Shown here: one piece after another, positions 54,989 to 64,000 of the stretch | Numbering within the stretch: position 1 is the first letter of the stretch | Layout of the letters: every line of letters begins with the position of its first letter | DNA from: Blepharisma japonicum | Taxonomy: Eukaryota; Ciliophora; Heterotrichea; Heterotrichida; Blepharismidae | NCBI GenBank assembly: GCA_949751835.1 | Contig: CATKHK010000005.1 | Location: forward strand, 744,001-808,000 | Length of the DNA stretch: 64,000 bases | Reading direction: 5' to 3' | Translations under genes and position numbers: made by a program | The notes under the pieces: generated by a model | Database searches by the model: none | What the model was told of the DNA's origin: nothing | What the model saw: the letters and a program-made list of their open reading frames with translations, nothing else

Positions 54989-56593
54989 ATGGACAGACTA
55001 AGTGTTGATAGAATTGAAGACAGGAAAAAAAACTACCAGAAAGGCGTTGACATACTTGAAATGAAGAAAAAAAGAGAAGAAGGAGCTATCCAGCTGAGAA
55101 AGAAAAAAAGAAATGAGCACATTTGCAAGAAACGAGCCATGGGAGTTGACAGAATTGTGCCATCGAATGATATGAGAGACTATCAGCCAAATGCATTCAG
55201 CTTCCCTGCTGAGATGGTACCTGCTGTATTAGAAAAAAAAGACCAAAGATTGGCAGCTCCTGATTATTCTGCATTCCAAAGGTTCACTCTCTTAGTCCAT
55301 TTCATTATAGCAGAAGAAGACGAAGCTGTTTTAACCGAAGCTGCCAAAGTCTTAAGAAAACTATTAGCAGGGAACAGCCAGCCTTCTTTGAAAACCCTTG
55401 TAGAGATTGGAATCAGTTCAAAATTAATAAAATTGCTTACCTCAAAAAATGAAAGTCTATTATCTGAAGTTTCCTGATGTTTAATTAATTTATCATCAGG
55501 CCCTGCTGATATTTCAAGTGTCATGTTAAATCAAAATATAGCCAAAACTTTAGCTCAAGTTTTGGAAAAATGCCACTCTGTTGAGCTTGTTAATAACTAT
55601 GCATGAATACTAGGAAATATTTCAGCAGACTCAATAGACAATAGAGATGTAATTTTGGAGACTGGGGTGGTAAAGACACTTGTAGATTTTATAATTGAAA
55701 ATTTTAATGGGAGCTCTTTTGTGATTTGGACATTAAGCAATTTGTCAAAAGGGAAACCAATGCCTACTGACCATATTATTTTAGACCTTTTAAAGATTTT
55801 CCCTCGAGCTATTGAGACAAATAATGAAGATATGCTGGTAGATGCTTGCTGGATTTTGTCTAATATAACTGATGGTGAAAAATACATTGATAAAGTTTCT
55901 GATATTGGGATTATTCCCAAATTGGTAGATTTATTGGCTCATCCGAGCCAAGATGTACAAGGATTTGCGTCAAGAGTGATAGGAAATATTATCGTTAACT
56001 CCGATAAATATACCGGAACACTACTGAATTTAGGGATTTTAGACAATTTAGGAGGTTTATTGTACCACCCTCGCAGATCATTAAAAAAAGAAGCTTTATT
56101 GTCATTGGGTAATTTTTTGTTTGGAAATGACGAGCAAGTCGATCTTGTTATCAGCCACCCTTGCATGAAAAATATTGTCAGGTTTTTATTGGATGCCGAC
56201 CAAAATATCCGATATGAAGCTTTATGGGCAATCGGCAACGCAACCCACACAAGCAATAGAAACATAGTTAAGAAATTAGAAAAATACGAAGTTTTGAAAT
56301 CCCTTGTGGAGAATTTAAAAGACAAGCACCCTAAGACTCTTGTGGTAGCTTTAAAAGCTATTGACTGTATACTAGAAGCAGGAACTCAAACGAGTGGTGA
56401 TACAGGAATAAATATGCTTGCCTATAAGTTTCAAGAACTTGGAGGAGTTGACATGCTTGAGTTTTTACAAAGTCATCCAAATGTGACGATATACAACATT
56501 GCAGTCCATATTATGATGAAATATTATGGAGTCGAAGAGGACGTGGATGAGAACTTAAACAGCAGCGAGTCTAATGGTTTTGTGTTTAGTTAA
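54989..56593 (+). CDS. Importin subunit alpha
   Basis: 534 residues from ATG 54989 with two in-frame TGA (Trp), each in an armadillo repeat. N-terminal importin-beta-binding stretch rich in Arg/Lys (R-K-K-N-Y-Q-K-G-V-D and L-R-K-K-K-R-N-E-H), then about ten ARM repeats with the Trp-Asn array that binds nuclear localisation signals (A-W-I-L-G-N-I-S, W-T-L-S-N-L-S, C-W-I-L-S-N-I-T, A-L-W-A-I-G-N-A), then the acidic C-terminus. Adapter between cargo and importin beta for nuclear import, important in a cell with two kinds of nuclei. Confidence 0.95.
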
Positions 56594-56596
56594 TAA

Positions 56597-57154
56597 TTAA
56601 AGTTGTTCTGTTACAATTTCAAGCTTCGAATACTTTTTCGAAGTTTTTTTCTTAAATATCTCATAATCAACGTCTTCCTTAATTTCAACGACTTTGGGGG
56701 TGGCGATCTTTTCATACTCATCATAAGAAGGCAGCTCATTTTGATTTGGAGTGTCTAAAAGCTCATTAATTTCTATTTTTTCTGGCATTTTTTCATCAGG
56801 ATCAGGAATTTCGTCTTCATCCCCTAGGTTAGGTGGTGGTTTGTAGCTTCTTTCTTCTTCAGTCTCATTAATAATTTTAGATAAATTTTCAATACTGCTG
56901 TTGTCGCTCACCAAGATATCAGGCTCATCCACAGGCTCATGGATTTCTGCTGACTTGGGCTCTCCAGTATTCCTAGAAGATGGTCGAGATCTTGATCTTG
57001 AACTTCTTGATTTAGACCTCCTGTAAGGCTTCGTTGGGGTAGGTTTCAACGATTTTTCAAAAAATGTGGAAAATCCATTGACAACTTCATTTGGCAGCTG
57101 AGGAGGCAAAGGCACCAAAACTTGGGTGGTTTCTTTAGTGGAGCAAGAACCCAT
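56597..57154 (-). CDS. Acylated acidic protein, unknown
   Basis: 185 residues from the ATG at 57154: M-G-S-C-S-T-K-E, a myristoylation (Gly2) and palmitoylation (Cys4) signal; an earlier in-frame ATG at 57193 would bury this signal and is not preferred. Then a Ser/Arg-rich basic segment (R-R-S-K-S-R-S-S-R-S-R-S-R-P-S) and a long acidic, Pro-rich tail. No domain recognised; probably a disordered membrane-tethered protein. Its stop lies 3 bp from that of importin alpha (convergent). Confidence 0.65.
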   Translation of the reverse strand: MGSCSTKETTQVLVPLPPQLPNEVVNGFSTFFEKSLKPTPTKPYRRSKSRSSRSRSRPSSRNTGEPKSAEIHEPVDEPDILVSDNSSIENLSKIINETEEERSYKPPPNLGDEDEIPDPDEKMPEKIEINELLDTPNQNELPSYDEYEKIATPKVVEIKEDVDYEIFKKKTSKKYSKLEIVTEQL

Positions 57155-57270
57155 ATTCAGTTTAATTATTACTTCTAGTATTAATGATAGCATTTTTCCT
57201 ATAAATCGACAAATAAAGTGTTTTTACTCCAATATAGCTCACTGCTGAATTATTTATTTATAAAATAAAA

Positions 57271-57774
57271 ATGCATATTAGGCCAAGATCTACGAAAGAA
57301 CTGAAAATTATAGACATCAACTCAGACCCAATTTTGGGCGCTTTTAGACATGTGAAATCAAGGAGCAACCTAGAAAATGATATAACGAAATATGTGTATA
57401 CTAAGCAGACTTTTAAGAGGAGGGACTTTTCGCTTGTTAAATATGATGAAATTCAAAATAAAAGCTTTTTAAGCATAAAAACTACACTAGATATTAAGCC
57501 TGCAAGCATCAGGCATGCTCTAGAGAAAATACAGAAGCCTGAGTCTATTTCGCAATATAGAAGGACACCTTCAAGAAATAAAATTGTCATCAGGGTTCCA
57601 TTGGCAAAGCTTCTGCCGAGGTCAAAATCTCAGCTTAATTGGATAAAATGCATAAACCAGCCGTTTGTGAGCGATGGAAACCAGAGCTTGCCATATAGAG
57701 ATGGCGATCTTTATCTGAAGCGGAATTTCAGATCTTTTGGATGGAATATCCAAAATCAAATAGCTGCAAGTTAA
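57271..57774 (+). CDS. Basic protein, unknown
   Basis: 167 residues from ATG 57271; basic, with I-R-P-R-S-T-K-E-L-K near the start, K-Q-T-F-K-R-R-D-F-S, R-R-T-P-S-R-N-K and a C-terminal part N-F-R-S-F-G-W-N-I-Q-N. No signal, membrane segment or domain. Codon use matches neighbours. The short spacer before the next plus-strand gene (44 bp) is normal here. Confidence 0.55.
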   Translation: MHIRPRSTKELKIIDINSDPILGAFRHVKSRSNLENDITKYVYTKQTFKRRDFSLVKYDEIQNKSFLSIKTTLDIKPASIRHALEKIQKPESISQYRRTPSRNKIVIRVPLAKLLPRSKSQLNWIKCINQPFVSDGNQSLPYRDGDLYLKRNFRSFGWNIQNQIAAS

Positions 57775-57818
57775 TTTATTAGTAATTGATTTATTCAATA
57801 AAATAAAGAAGCCATAAT

Positions 57819-59498
57819 ATGTCTGTTAGAACGCCTCAAACTAGCTATCATAGCGGGTTTTCAACCCCAAACAAAGAAGTGAACTCGAACGCCAAGGCTA
57901 ATAATGAAGTTCTTATTTTAACCATAAATCTAGGAAATTCCAAAGATGATATAATCATCCATGAGTTTGATGACCCAAATATCTGTGCTAAAAGGTTCTG
58001 TGAAAAACATAATTTAGGACCCGAAGTCGAGTCTACGCTAGCAGAACACATAATTTTTAACCTCGAAAAAGTCCTTCAAGATTTATCTAACATCAATCAA
58101 AGATTGCAACAGAAAAACAGTGAGGAGAATTTTATTTCTAATGAAAATGCAAAAAAAGCAGTAACCCCAAAACCTCGTCTGCCAGCCCAGGAGAGGGCCA
58201 ATGAAAGCAGACTCTCAAAACAAAGCTCAGCTGCCACCATGGTCAGCTATGAAGACAAATCCCCGAGTAGATCTTTTTATAAAAATCCTGGAAATAGGCT
58301 CTATCAGCTAGGAATGATTCAGCAAAAAGATAGGGAAAATAAATCAAAGTTGTACCAGCAACAAAAAATGCAAAAAGAACTAGAAGAAGTCACTTTCACC
58401 CCAAGAATTAATACTAAAAGAATAAAAAAAGTTGAAAACACTGAAAATTTGCTGATAGAAAAAGGTAAAAAAGTTAAAGAAGTGCTGAAACTAAAGATTA
58501 AAGATCAATTGGACACAGACAGAAGAAAATGCACATTTACCCCTGAGTTGAATCCAGTCAGCTCTAGACTCGCAGCTAGGGATAGAAGTGCTGATAGAAT
58601 TAGTTATCTTTGCAAAGAAAAAGAAGAAAATAAAAAGAAAATTCAAGGAAAAGCAGAGGAATAGTATTTTTTATATAGTTTTAAAGAAATTTGTCCATTT
58701 ACGCCGAATAAAATATATAAATCTTATACGAAATCTGAATTAAATGACAGCATAGACAGATTGACGAAATCGAAAATTATGTCTGAAGATGAACTGGAAA
58801 AGTAAGGAATATGCAGATTAAGAGAAAAGCATTTAGGAGACCAGACAAAGGATCCAGTAACTGGGAGGGAGTTTTTTACACCTCAGATTAATAAAGGTCC
58901 AAGGACTGAAAGGCAGTATTCGAATGTATGAGAAGATTTGTACTATAAACGATCAAATAGCCAAAGTAGGCTTTCAATATCACCGCAGAAAACATATAAA
59001 AATGCAAAATCAGAAAAAATTATGAAAAAGTTAACGGGAGAAAAATATTGTGAAATATTTCAAAAGTTAAAACCTCAAAAAGGTACGATTTTATATAATG
59101 AAATTGATACATCTTCGCTAGAGCGCGAGCTTCTGCTAATTATTCAGCCTTTAATCGATGAAATGAAATCAGCCAGAGAAAGCTTGTCTTTTGAAGAATT
59201 TTGCGGAGCCATGGATGCTCTTATGAAAGTTCTCACTCCTCAAGAGAAAAATTATTTAATTTTCAATAGAAAAAAGCCTAAAAATGATAATGCATTGACA
59301 AGCAGGTCCCAATCTCCATCTTCAAGAGCAATTTTTCAAACATATGATAGGTTGATGAAGCATAAGAGAAATTTAGAAGAAAAATTGGAAGTGCAGAGAA
59401 GAATGAACGAAGAAAAACTTTTGAGTGAGTGTACGTTTAAGCCAAATACAAGGCAAAAATTAGAAGATTCTTTTAGGAATCTCAGCTTTGAAAATTAA
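57819..59498 (+). CDS. Cytoskeletal-type protein with repeated C-T-F-x-P motifs, two introns
   Basis: 549 residues in three exons joined over introns gtattttttatatag (58664-58678) and gtaaggaatatgcag (58802-58816), both 15 nt; one TGA (Trp) near 58929. N-terminal part contains a small ubiquitin-like or DIX-like region (V-L-I-L-T-I-N-L-G...F-C-E-K-H-N-L), then Ser-rich linkers. Four or more short motifs of the form V-T-F-T-P-R-I-N, C-T-F-T-P-E-L-N, C-P-F-T-P-N-K, F-F-T-P-Q-I-N and C-T-F-K-P-N-T recur along the chain. Such motifs are frequent in protist ciliary and basal-body proteins. Exact role unknown. Confidence 0.75.
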
Positions 59499-59512
59499 TG
59501 TTTATAAGTAAT

Positions 59513-60217
59513 TTATGGCTGTACTGAGATTCTTTTTTCTACTCTATCCACTAAGCCTTCTACATATTCTTTGGCAGCTGCTTCAGATGGAGAGGCTAAA
59601 GAAGGAATCATTGAGTCATGATGCTCTTTGGATTCTTCAATTCTATGATGAGATTCGTGACGCTCATGATGTTCTTCACTATGTTCTATATGGATTTCAT
59701 GACGGGTTTCTGTTATAATTTGGCGACTTTCTGTGATGACTTGACGAGTTTCTGAAGTAACTTGGTGATGAGCTTCTTTAGAGTGTTTTTCATCAAATTT
59801 TGACTCAGATTTTTTCTCCTGAACAGCAATATCTCTTGATTCACTTCCTCCTGATTTTTTCTTCTCATGAACTGCGTCTTGACTTTTTGGCCCTGAACTT
59901 TGCTTTCCTTCATGAGATTGATGAATTTGGCTTGCAACTCTTGGCTCTGAGCCAGGTTTGGTGGAGTATGCTACTTTTTCTGGCTCTTTTCTAATGATTT
60001 TTGGATAATCGCATGGCCTTGGCGCCCTTGGATTTGCTTCATCCCATATAAATTCTTTTCCCTAAGTAAAAATTACAGCTTGTTTGCATTTAAAGTACTC
60101 AGCTGCAAACACTATGATATCTTGAGGCTGCAAACGAAGGATTTCTCTTGTTAAATCACGTAAAATATTAGGAAATTCTGGAGGTATAGGAAACTGTTGC
60201 AGATATTTGGATGCCAT
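59513..60217 (-). CDS. RIIa-domain protein, one intron
   Basis: 229 residues. Exon 1 from ATG 60217 codes for Y-L-Q-Q-F-P-I-P-P-E-F-P-N-I-L-R-D-L-T-R and then E-I-L-R-L-Q-P-Q-D-I-I-V-F-A-A-E-Y-F, a textbook RIIa dimerisation/docking domain as in PKA regulatory subunits, ROPN1, SPA17 and radial-spoke protein 11. The intron gtaatttttacttag (60062-60076) is 15 nt. The rest is a His/Glu/Ser-rich repeat stretch (E-H-H-E-R-H-E-S-H-H) and an end with E-Y-V-E-G-L-V-D-R-V. It has no cAMP-binding or kinase domain, so it should bind A-kinase-anchor-type helices, probably in cilia. Confidence 0.85.
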
Positions 60218-60383
60218 AACTGCTTTTAAATTATTAATTTATTTAGAAATTCATACCTAAAGATTAACAAAAACATTTTAATAAGCTATTATCCGCTTTC
60301 ATAGTAATCAGACTTTAATAATTTTAAAAAATAATCATGATAGTAAAAATCAAATCTTTAATAAAAAGAATCATTCAGTATTA

Positions 60384-62399
60384 TTAATTTTTATAACCAT
60401 CAAGCTTTTTATAGAAGTCTTGATTGCAGATGCAAAATTGAGGATTTATCCCAATTTCCCTTGCTGCCATTTCACAATCCCCTCCATATTTATCAGTTCT
60501 TATAACACCTAAAATCTGCAAGTACATTTTGTGCCCCATAAAAGCTATTGGCTCAATATATGGCTTCTCATTATCAATTTGTTGGTTAATTTCATTAGAA
60601 AAAGAAACCATACTTCAAGTGTCAAATTGCGCTCTTTTATTTTCCATAATTGTAAACATTATTTTGAATAAATGAGTGCCTTCATTGATATTTTTATATC
60701 CTGCGTAAATAACTTCATTTAAATTAACTTTCATGCATAAAGATCCCAGTTTGGCGATTTTCATTGTAAAAACTTCAGAATTTATATAGTAAACAAGAGA
60801 ATCTGTTATTTTCTTCACTATTCGATTTAGCTCTATATCTTTGTATGTTGTTGTGACGTCTGCTGAATCATCAAACGATCTGATATTTAAAGGCTCTGGC
60901 AAATAACTAGAACAATATCATATTGGGATCTCCGAATCTCTGCAGGTTCTATCATCAGGAATCTTCTGAGAAAATAGACTGTAAAACTGTGGATATTTAC
61001 TTTTGAATTCTAAATTATTTTGGAAATGTGCTAAATATAGCATAGACTCCTTAAGATCAGGCTTAGAATTTAACCTAAACGTATTGTGCAGTAAATTATC
61101 TTGTGCTTCCATAGACTTCAAAAATTCATTTCTGGCCACAATAAAAAGAGCTGGCAGCCTATGCTCTTGAATTGAATCAGAATCATATAAGAACTCCCCA
61201 TACCTCATCCCATGGTCTGCAGCCATTACTATGACAACTTCATGAGTTTTGCTTACACTTTCTATATAATATTTAATATACTCCTTTAAATCATAATCCA
61301 ATGCTTGGGCATGCTGACCTGTACCTTCATGAGCTGCATCAAAATGGTTATAAATCCATTGGTTTGCGTTAGGATAAAGCTTATTAAAAGCTTTTGAATA
61401 TTCCATTAAATAGTAATGGGACATATGTGGCCCAATACATCTTTGTTTTGTTGTGAGCTGCTTCGCAGCTCTATAATCTCCATATATATAAAATGCACAA
61501 TAAAATGAAGACAAACAATGGTCAACTTGCGGGATCCTACCCATTGATTTTGGTACATTATGAGGGCATGAGTCAGCCCCTCATAAAGTCATAAATCCTA
61601 ATTTTTTCAGCTGGAATCAAATAGCTTCTTCCTTAAAATAATCAACGTCTTGATCGCCTAAAAATCTTGAGACCCACTTGTGTCCGAATACTCTCATCAT
61701 ATTTTCTGAGGTATCTGCACCTATAATATTGTGAAGCTTAAAATCAAAAACTGACCATTCAGAATTGGAATTTAGCTCATTAAGATAATTGACTGTTGAA
61801 GTTAACTTTCGAAAAAAATGGCGCCGTGAAAAACTGTCAGGGACTAAAAAGAGGATTGTCATAGGTTTTTTGATTGTTTTTCCCGAATTAAGAGTTTGGA
61901 CAGTATTTAAAGTTTCATAGTAAGATTCGCCTTGGAAACGTGGGGATAAGTATTGCATGTTTACTATTTCTTTATTGAAGCATGAGGCTACTGCAAATTC
62001 GTGGTGGGGCTCAATTGGGACTGGATTTTTGTAAAAAAATTGTTTTGTCAGAAAATTTTTTGATTCCGTTGGGTTTGCAACTTTGATTGATTTGTGTGGG
62101 CCAAGGATATAAAATGGGTTTTTACTTTCAGTACAATTGATTTCTAAGGTATTAATGCTAAAATCCATATAAATACTTCCTAAACTCGCTTTTGCTTTAT
62201 CTTCACAGCGAGGGTAAAAATAGAACGGAAATATTTCTTCTCCTTTTTTTACTGAAAATCCGAATACTGATGGTGATGCTGCAATATTCATATATTTTAA
62301 AATTTCTGTATCATCTATTCCAAACGAGGCAAGGGAAGTCAAAAATAAACAGCAGAAAGTAAAAAGAACTAAAAAAAAAGGTTTCTGATCGTGCACCAT
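60384..62399 (-). CDS. Secreted DUF229/alkaline-phosphatase-fold protein
   Basis: 671 residues with several TGA (Trp). Signal peptide or anchor M-V-H-D-Q-K-P-F-F-L-V-L-F-T-F-C-C-L-F-L; then a lumenal domain; the central part has M-T-I-L-F-L-V-P-D-S-F-S-R-R-H-F and V-V-I-V-M-A-A-D-H-G-M-R-Y-G, with the metal-binding D-H-G of the alkaline-phosphatase/sulfatase superfamily and F-D-A-A-H-E-G-T-G before it. This order (D-S-x-S-R-x-H-F, H-E-x-T-G, D-H-G-x-R-x-G) is that of DUF229 proteins of animals and protists. A metal-dependent hydrolase or transferase at the cell surface or in the secretory path; substrate unknown. Confidence 0.82.
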
Positions 62400-62664
62400 T
62401 TTTATGGCTAAGATCCTAAGATTACAACCTTAATTTCTTTTTAGGGTGAATAAAAATAAAGCCTTTCCTATAGGTGGTAAATGGATAAGAAATAACTTTC
62501 ATATTATAATTGAAAGTCTAACTAATATTTTGATCCTTTTAAATAATCATCATTATTAATTCAAATCAATTCAATCTTATATAAGTAATGACAATATACT
62601 TAAAATTTTTAAATAATCATTATTTTTACCCTAATATTTTTTAAGAAATTTATATAACTTCAAA

Positions 62665-63600
62665 TTATTTACCCACAATAAGGGCTATTTCAGAATGCAC
62701 TTTCTTGACAAATCCTGGAATGTGTTTTGCAGATGTCGTCTTAATAATAGATTTCGGAACTTTTCCTCCAAAGTTTGCAATATTTATATAAACAACTCTA
62801 CTTTTATTCCCAGCCTCATCAGTAGGAATTGTTTCAACATAATACCCACTCAGCTTCACAGTTGCTCTCACAAAGCTCTCCGTTGGCTCCAATTCCCCAT
62901 GCTCACATGATGTATTTATTATAATCGACCCATTATGTGCCTTCACCACCCTGCTTACAAGTAGCACATCTCTAGGGGAAATCATAGGGACTTTTTTGAA
63001 TTTAGAGTGTGTCACCACAATATCTGGTGGATATTTCGCTATAATGCTTACGCTTTCTAAACTCTTATCCCACCTACACCTGTCTTCGGCATTTCCTAAA
63101 AATTCAAAAAATTCTTTGGCTGCATACGGCATGAGCCATTGAGCCTTCATCATAATTCCTTCAGGAACTTCTTTTGAATATATTAAAAACCCATCTTTAT
63201 TCATCATTTCTTGGCTCCCTTCTTCTTGTAGAGGAAGCTCGAGATGCTGGACAAATTCAGTGGTTGCTTTATCTAATAAATTCATTAGAAGTCCTACATC
63301 AAAACTTGGCCCTTTTGGCTTTTCGTTGAGTTCGACCAAGGCCACTGACTTTTTTTCTTCTTGCAGTGGGTTAGTTTTTTTTATATCAAAACTTGTACCT
63401 CTTGGAGTTTCGTTGAGCTCAACCGAGGTGACTGATTTTCGTTCTTCACGAACTTGGTTAAGAGGCTTTGTCTGAACTTTTGGCTGAGGGAGAAGGAGAG
63501 GCGTGGTATTGGTCTCTTGCAATTCGTTTTCTGGCAATGAAGAGTCTTCTTCTTGCGACGTGAAGCATCACACGCACGTCTCTGAAACTGCGTTCCCCAT
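62665..63600 (-). CDS. START lipid-binding domain protein, acylated
   Basis: 311 residues from ATG 63600 read through one TGA (Trp): M-G-N-A-V-S-E-T-C-V-W-C-F begins with a myristoylation signal and nearby Cys. Residues 25-110: two imperfect copies of V-A/T-L/S-V-E-L-N-E-x-P-x-G-x-S-F-D, low complexity. Residues 120-310: START domain with G-F-L-I-Y-S-K-E-V, D-R-C-R-W-D-K-S-L-E-S-V, S-P-R-D-V-L-L-V-S-R-V and the C-terminal helix I-P-G-F-V-K-K-V-H-S. It should carry or sense a lipid at a membrane. Confidence 0.87.
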
Positions 63601-63632
63601 CTATTATTTTAGTCAACTAAGAAAATATTAAA

Positions 63633-64000
63633 TTAATCATCATATGGTGAGTAGTTTATTTTTTCAGTTTTTCTGTCAAGCTCCATTTCGTAGAGTTGGA
63701 TCATTTGTTTGTATTTGCTGATTGTGTTTTCTAGCTTGATGGTTTTTACACGATTTGTCCTGGCTGTGAAGGCGAGTTCGTTTTTTAGATTTTCAATTTC
63801 TTGAGTGAGATGGGTATTTTCTGCTTTTTTTTCTTCGTGAAGCTGCTGGATTTCGATGTGCTGGGATTTAGGGATATTTATTGAGGTTAATAAAAATTCA
63901 ATTATGGCTATAGCACCTTCGAAGCATTTTTCTACTCCATAAGCATGCTCAGGTAAGAACTCAATAATCCCCAACAATAAACTTTTTAGCTGCTTGGCAT
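63633..64000 (-). CDS. Coiled-coil protein, 5' end outside the window
   Basis: Open to the right edge; ends at TAA 63633-63635. About 122 residues visible: helical part with C-F-E-G-A-I-A-I-I-E-F-L-L-T, then a coiled coil (H-E-E-K-K-A-E-N-T-H-L-T-Q-E-I-E-N-L-K-N-E-L) and an end E-K-I-N-Y-S-P-Y-D-D. No domain recognised. Confidence 0.7.
   Translation of the reverse strand, partial: AKQLKSLLLGIIEFLPEHAYGVEKCFEGAIAIIEFLLTSINIPKSQHIEIQQLHEEKKAENTHLTQEIENLKNELAFTARTNRVKTIKLENTISKYKQMIQLYEMELDRKTEKINYSPYDD

Noticed and set aside
1-64000. A mycoplasma or mitochondrial origin, since UGA is Trp
   Set aside because: The genes are nuclear eukaryotic (importin alpha, Aurora, Rab, 40S protein SA) and have spliceosomal-type mini-introns.
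1-64000. tRNA, rRNA genes, telomere repeats, retroelements or virus-like elements
   Set aside because: None recognised on reading both strands; faint or very decayed copies could be missed without a search.

Overview
The window is nuclear DNA of a ciliate, most likely a heterotrich close to Blepharisma. Three things show this. (1) Long conserved proteins run through in-frame TGA codons where the family has tryptophan (for example the D-x-W-S-L-G motif of the PKG kinase domain and the start of the fourth EF-hand kinase tail), while TAA and TAG end genes: UGA means Trp. (2) Nine introns can be placed, each exactly 15 nt, GT...AG. (3) The gene set is that of a ciliated protist (PKG, CDPK, Aurora, DYRK and CK1 kinases, ion channels, RIIa protein). 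AT content is high and spacers are short.

Left part (about 1-24 kb) is gene-poor and full of relics. It holds a cluster of tetratricopeptide (TPR) genes (1-6.3 kb), one of them split by a 573-nt TA-bounded segment that restores a perfect 34-residue repeat when left out; decayed kelch and TPR pieces; and two copies of a 2.8-kb block (7.3-10.2 kb and 20.9-23.7 kb) carrying a DJ-1/PfpI gene, a sigma-class GST on the minus strand, a second, probably acylated GST on the plus strand, and a small zinc-binding protein gene. In the first copy the DJ-1 and zinc genes are dead while both GSTs are intact. Between the copies lie a 1157-residue receptor with two periplasmic-binding-like domains and a multipass membrane domain, and a WD-repeat/ion-channel gene whose reading frame is interrupted.

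Right part (24-64 kb) is compact, with genes on both strands, often convergent with 3-25 bp between stops. In order: RING/TRAF-type zinc protein; large NB-ARC plus TPR (NLR-like) protein; kelch protein; cGMP-dependent kinase; RING plus Tudor-knot protein; Rab GTPase; CBM20 protein; calcium-dependent kinase; GPI-type cysteine-rich surface protein; ionotropic glutamate-receptor-like channel; mitochondrial-type protein; coiled-coil proteins; DYRK; succinyl-CoA:3-ketoacid CoA transferase; Aurora kinase; a LAMTOR4-like small protein; CK1; ribosomal protein uS2; importin alpha; RIIa-domain protein; a phosphatase-like surface protein; START-domain protein. Cyclic-nucleotide and calcium signalling, membrane sensing and lipid-anchored proteins dominate; no operon structure is seen.

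The most notable points are the TA-bounded insert(s) inside genes (candidate retained internal eliminated sequences), the unequal fate of the duplicated GST block including a likely gene-conversion tract, GSTs with an N-terminal acylation signal, and a DJ-1 protein lacking its nucleophilic cysteine. All readings are by eye without alignment software.
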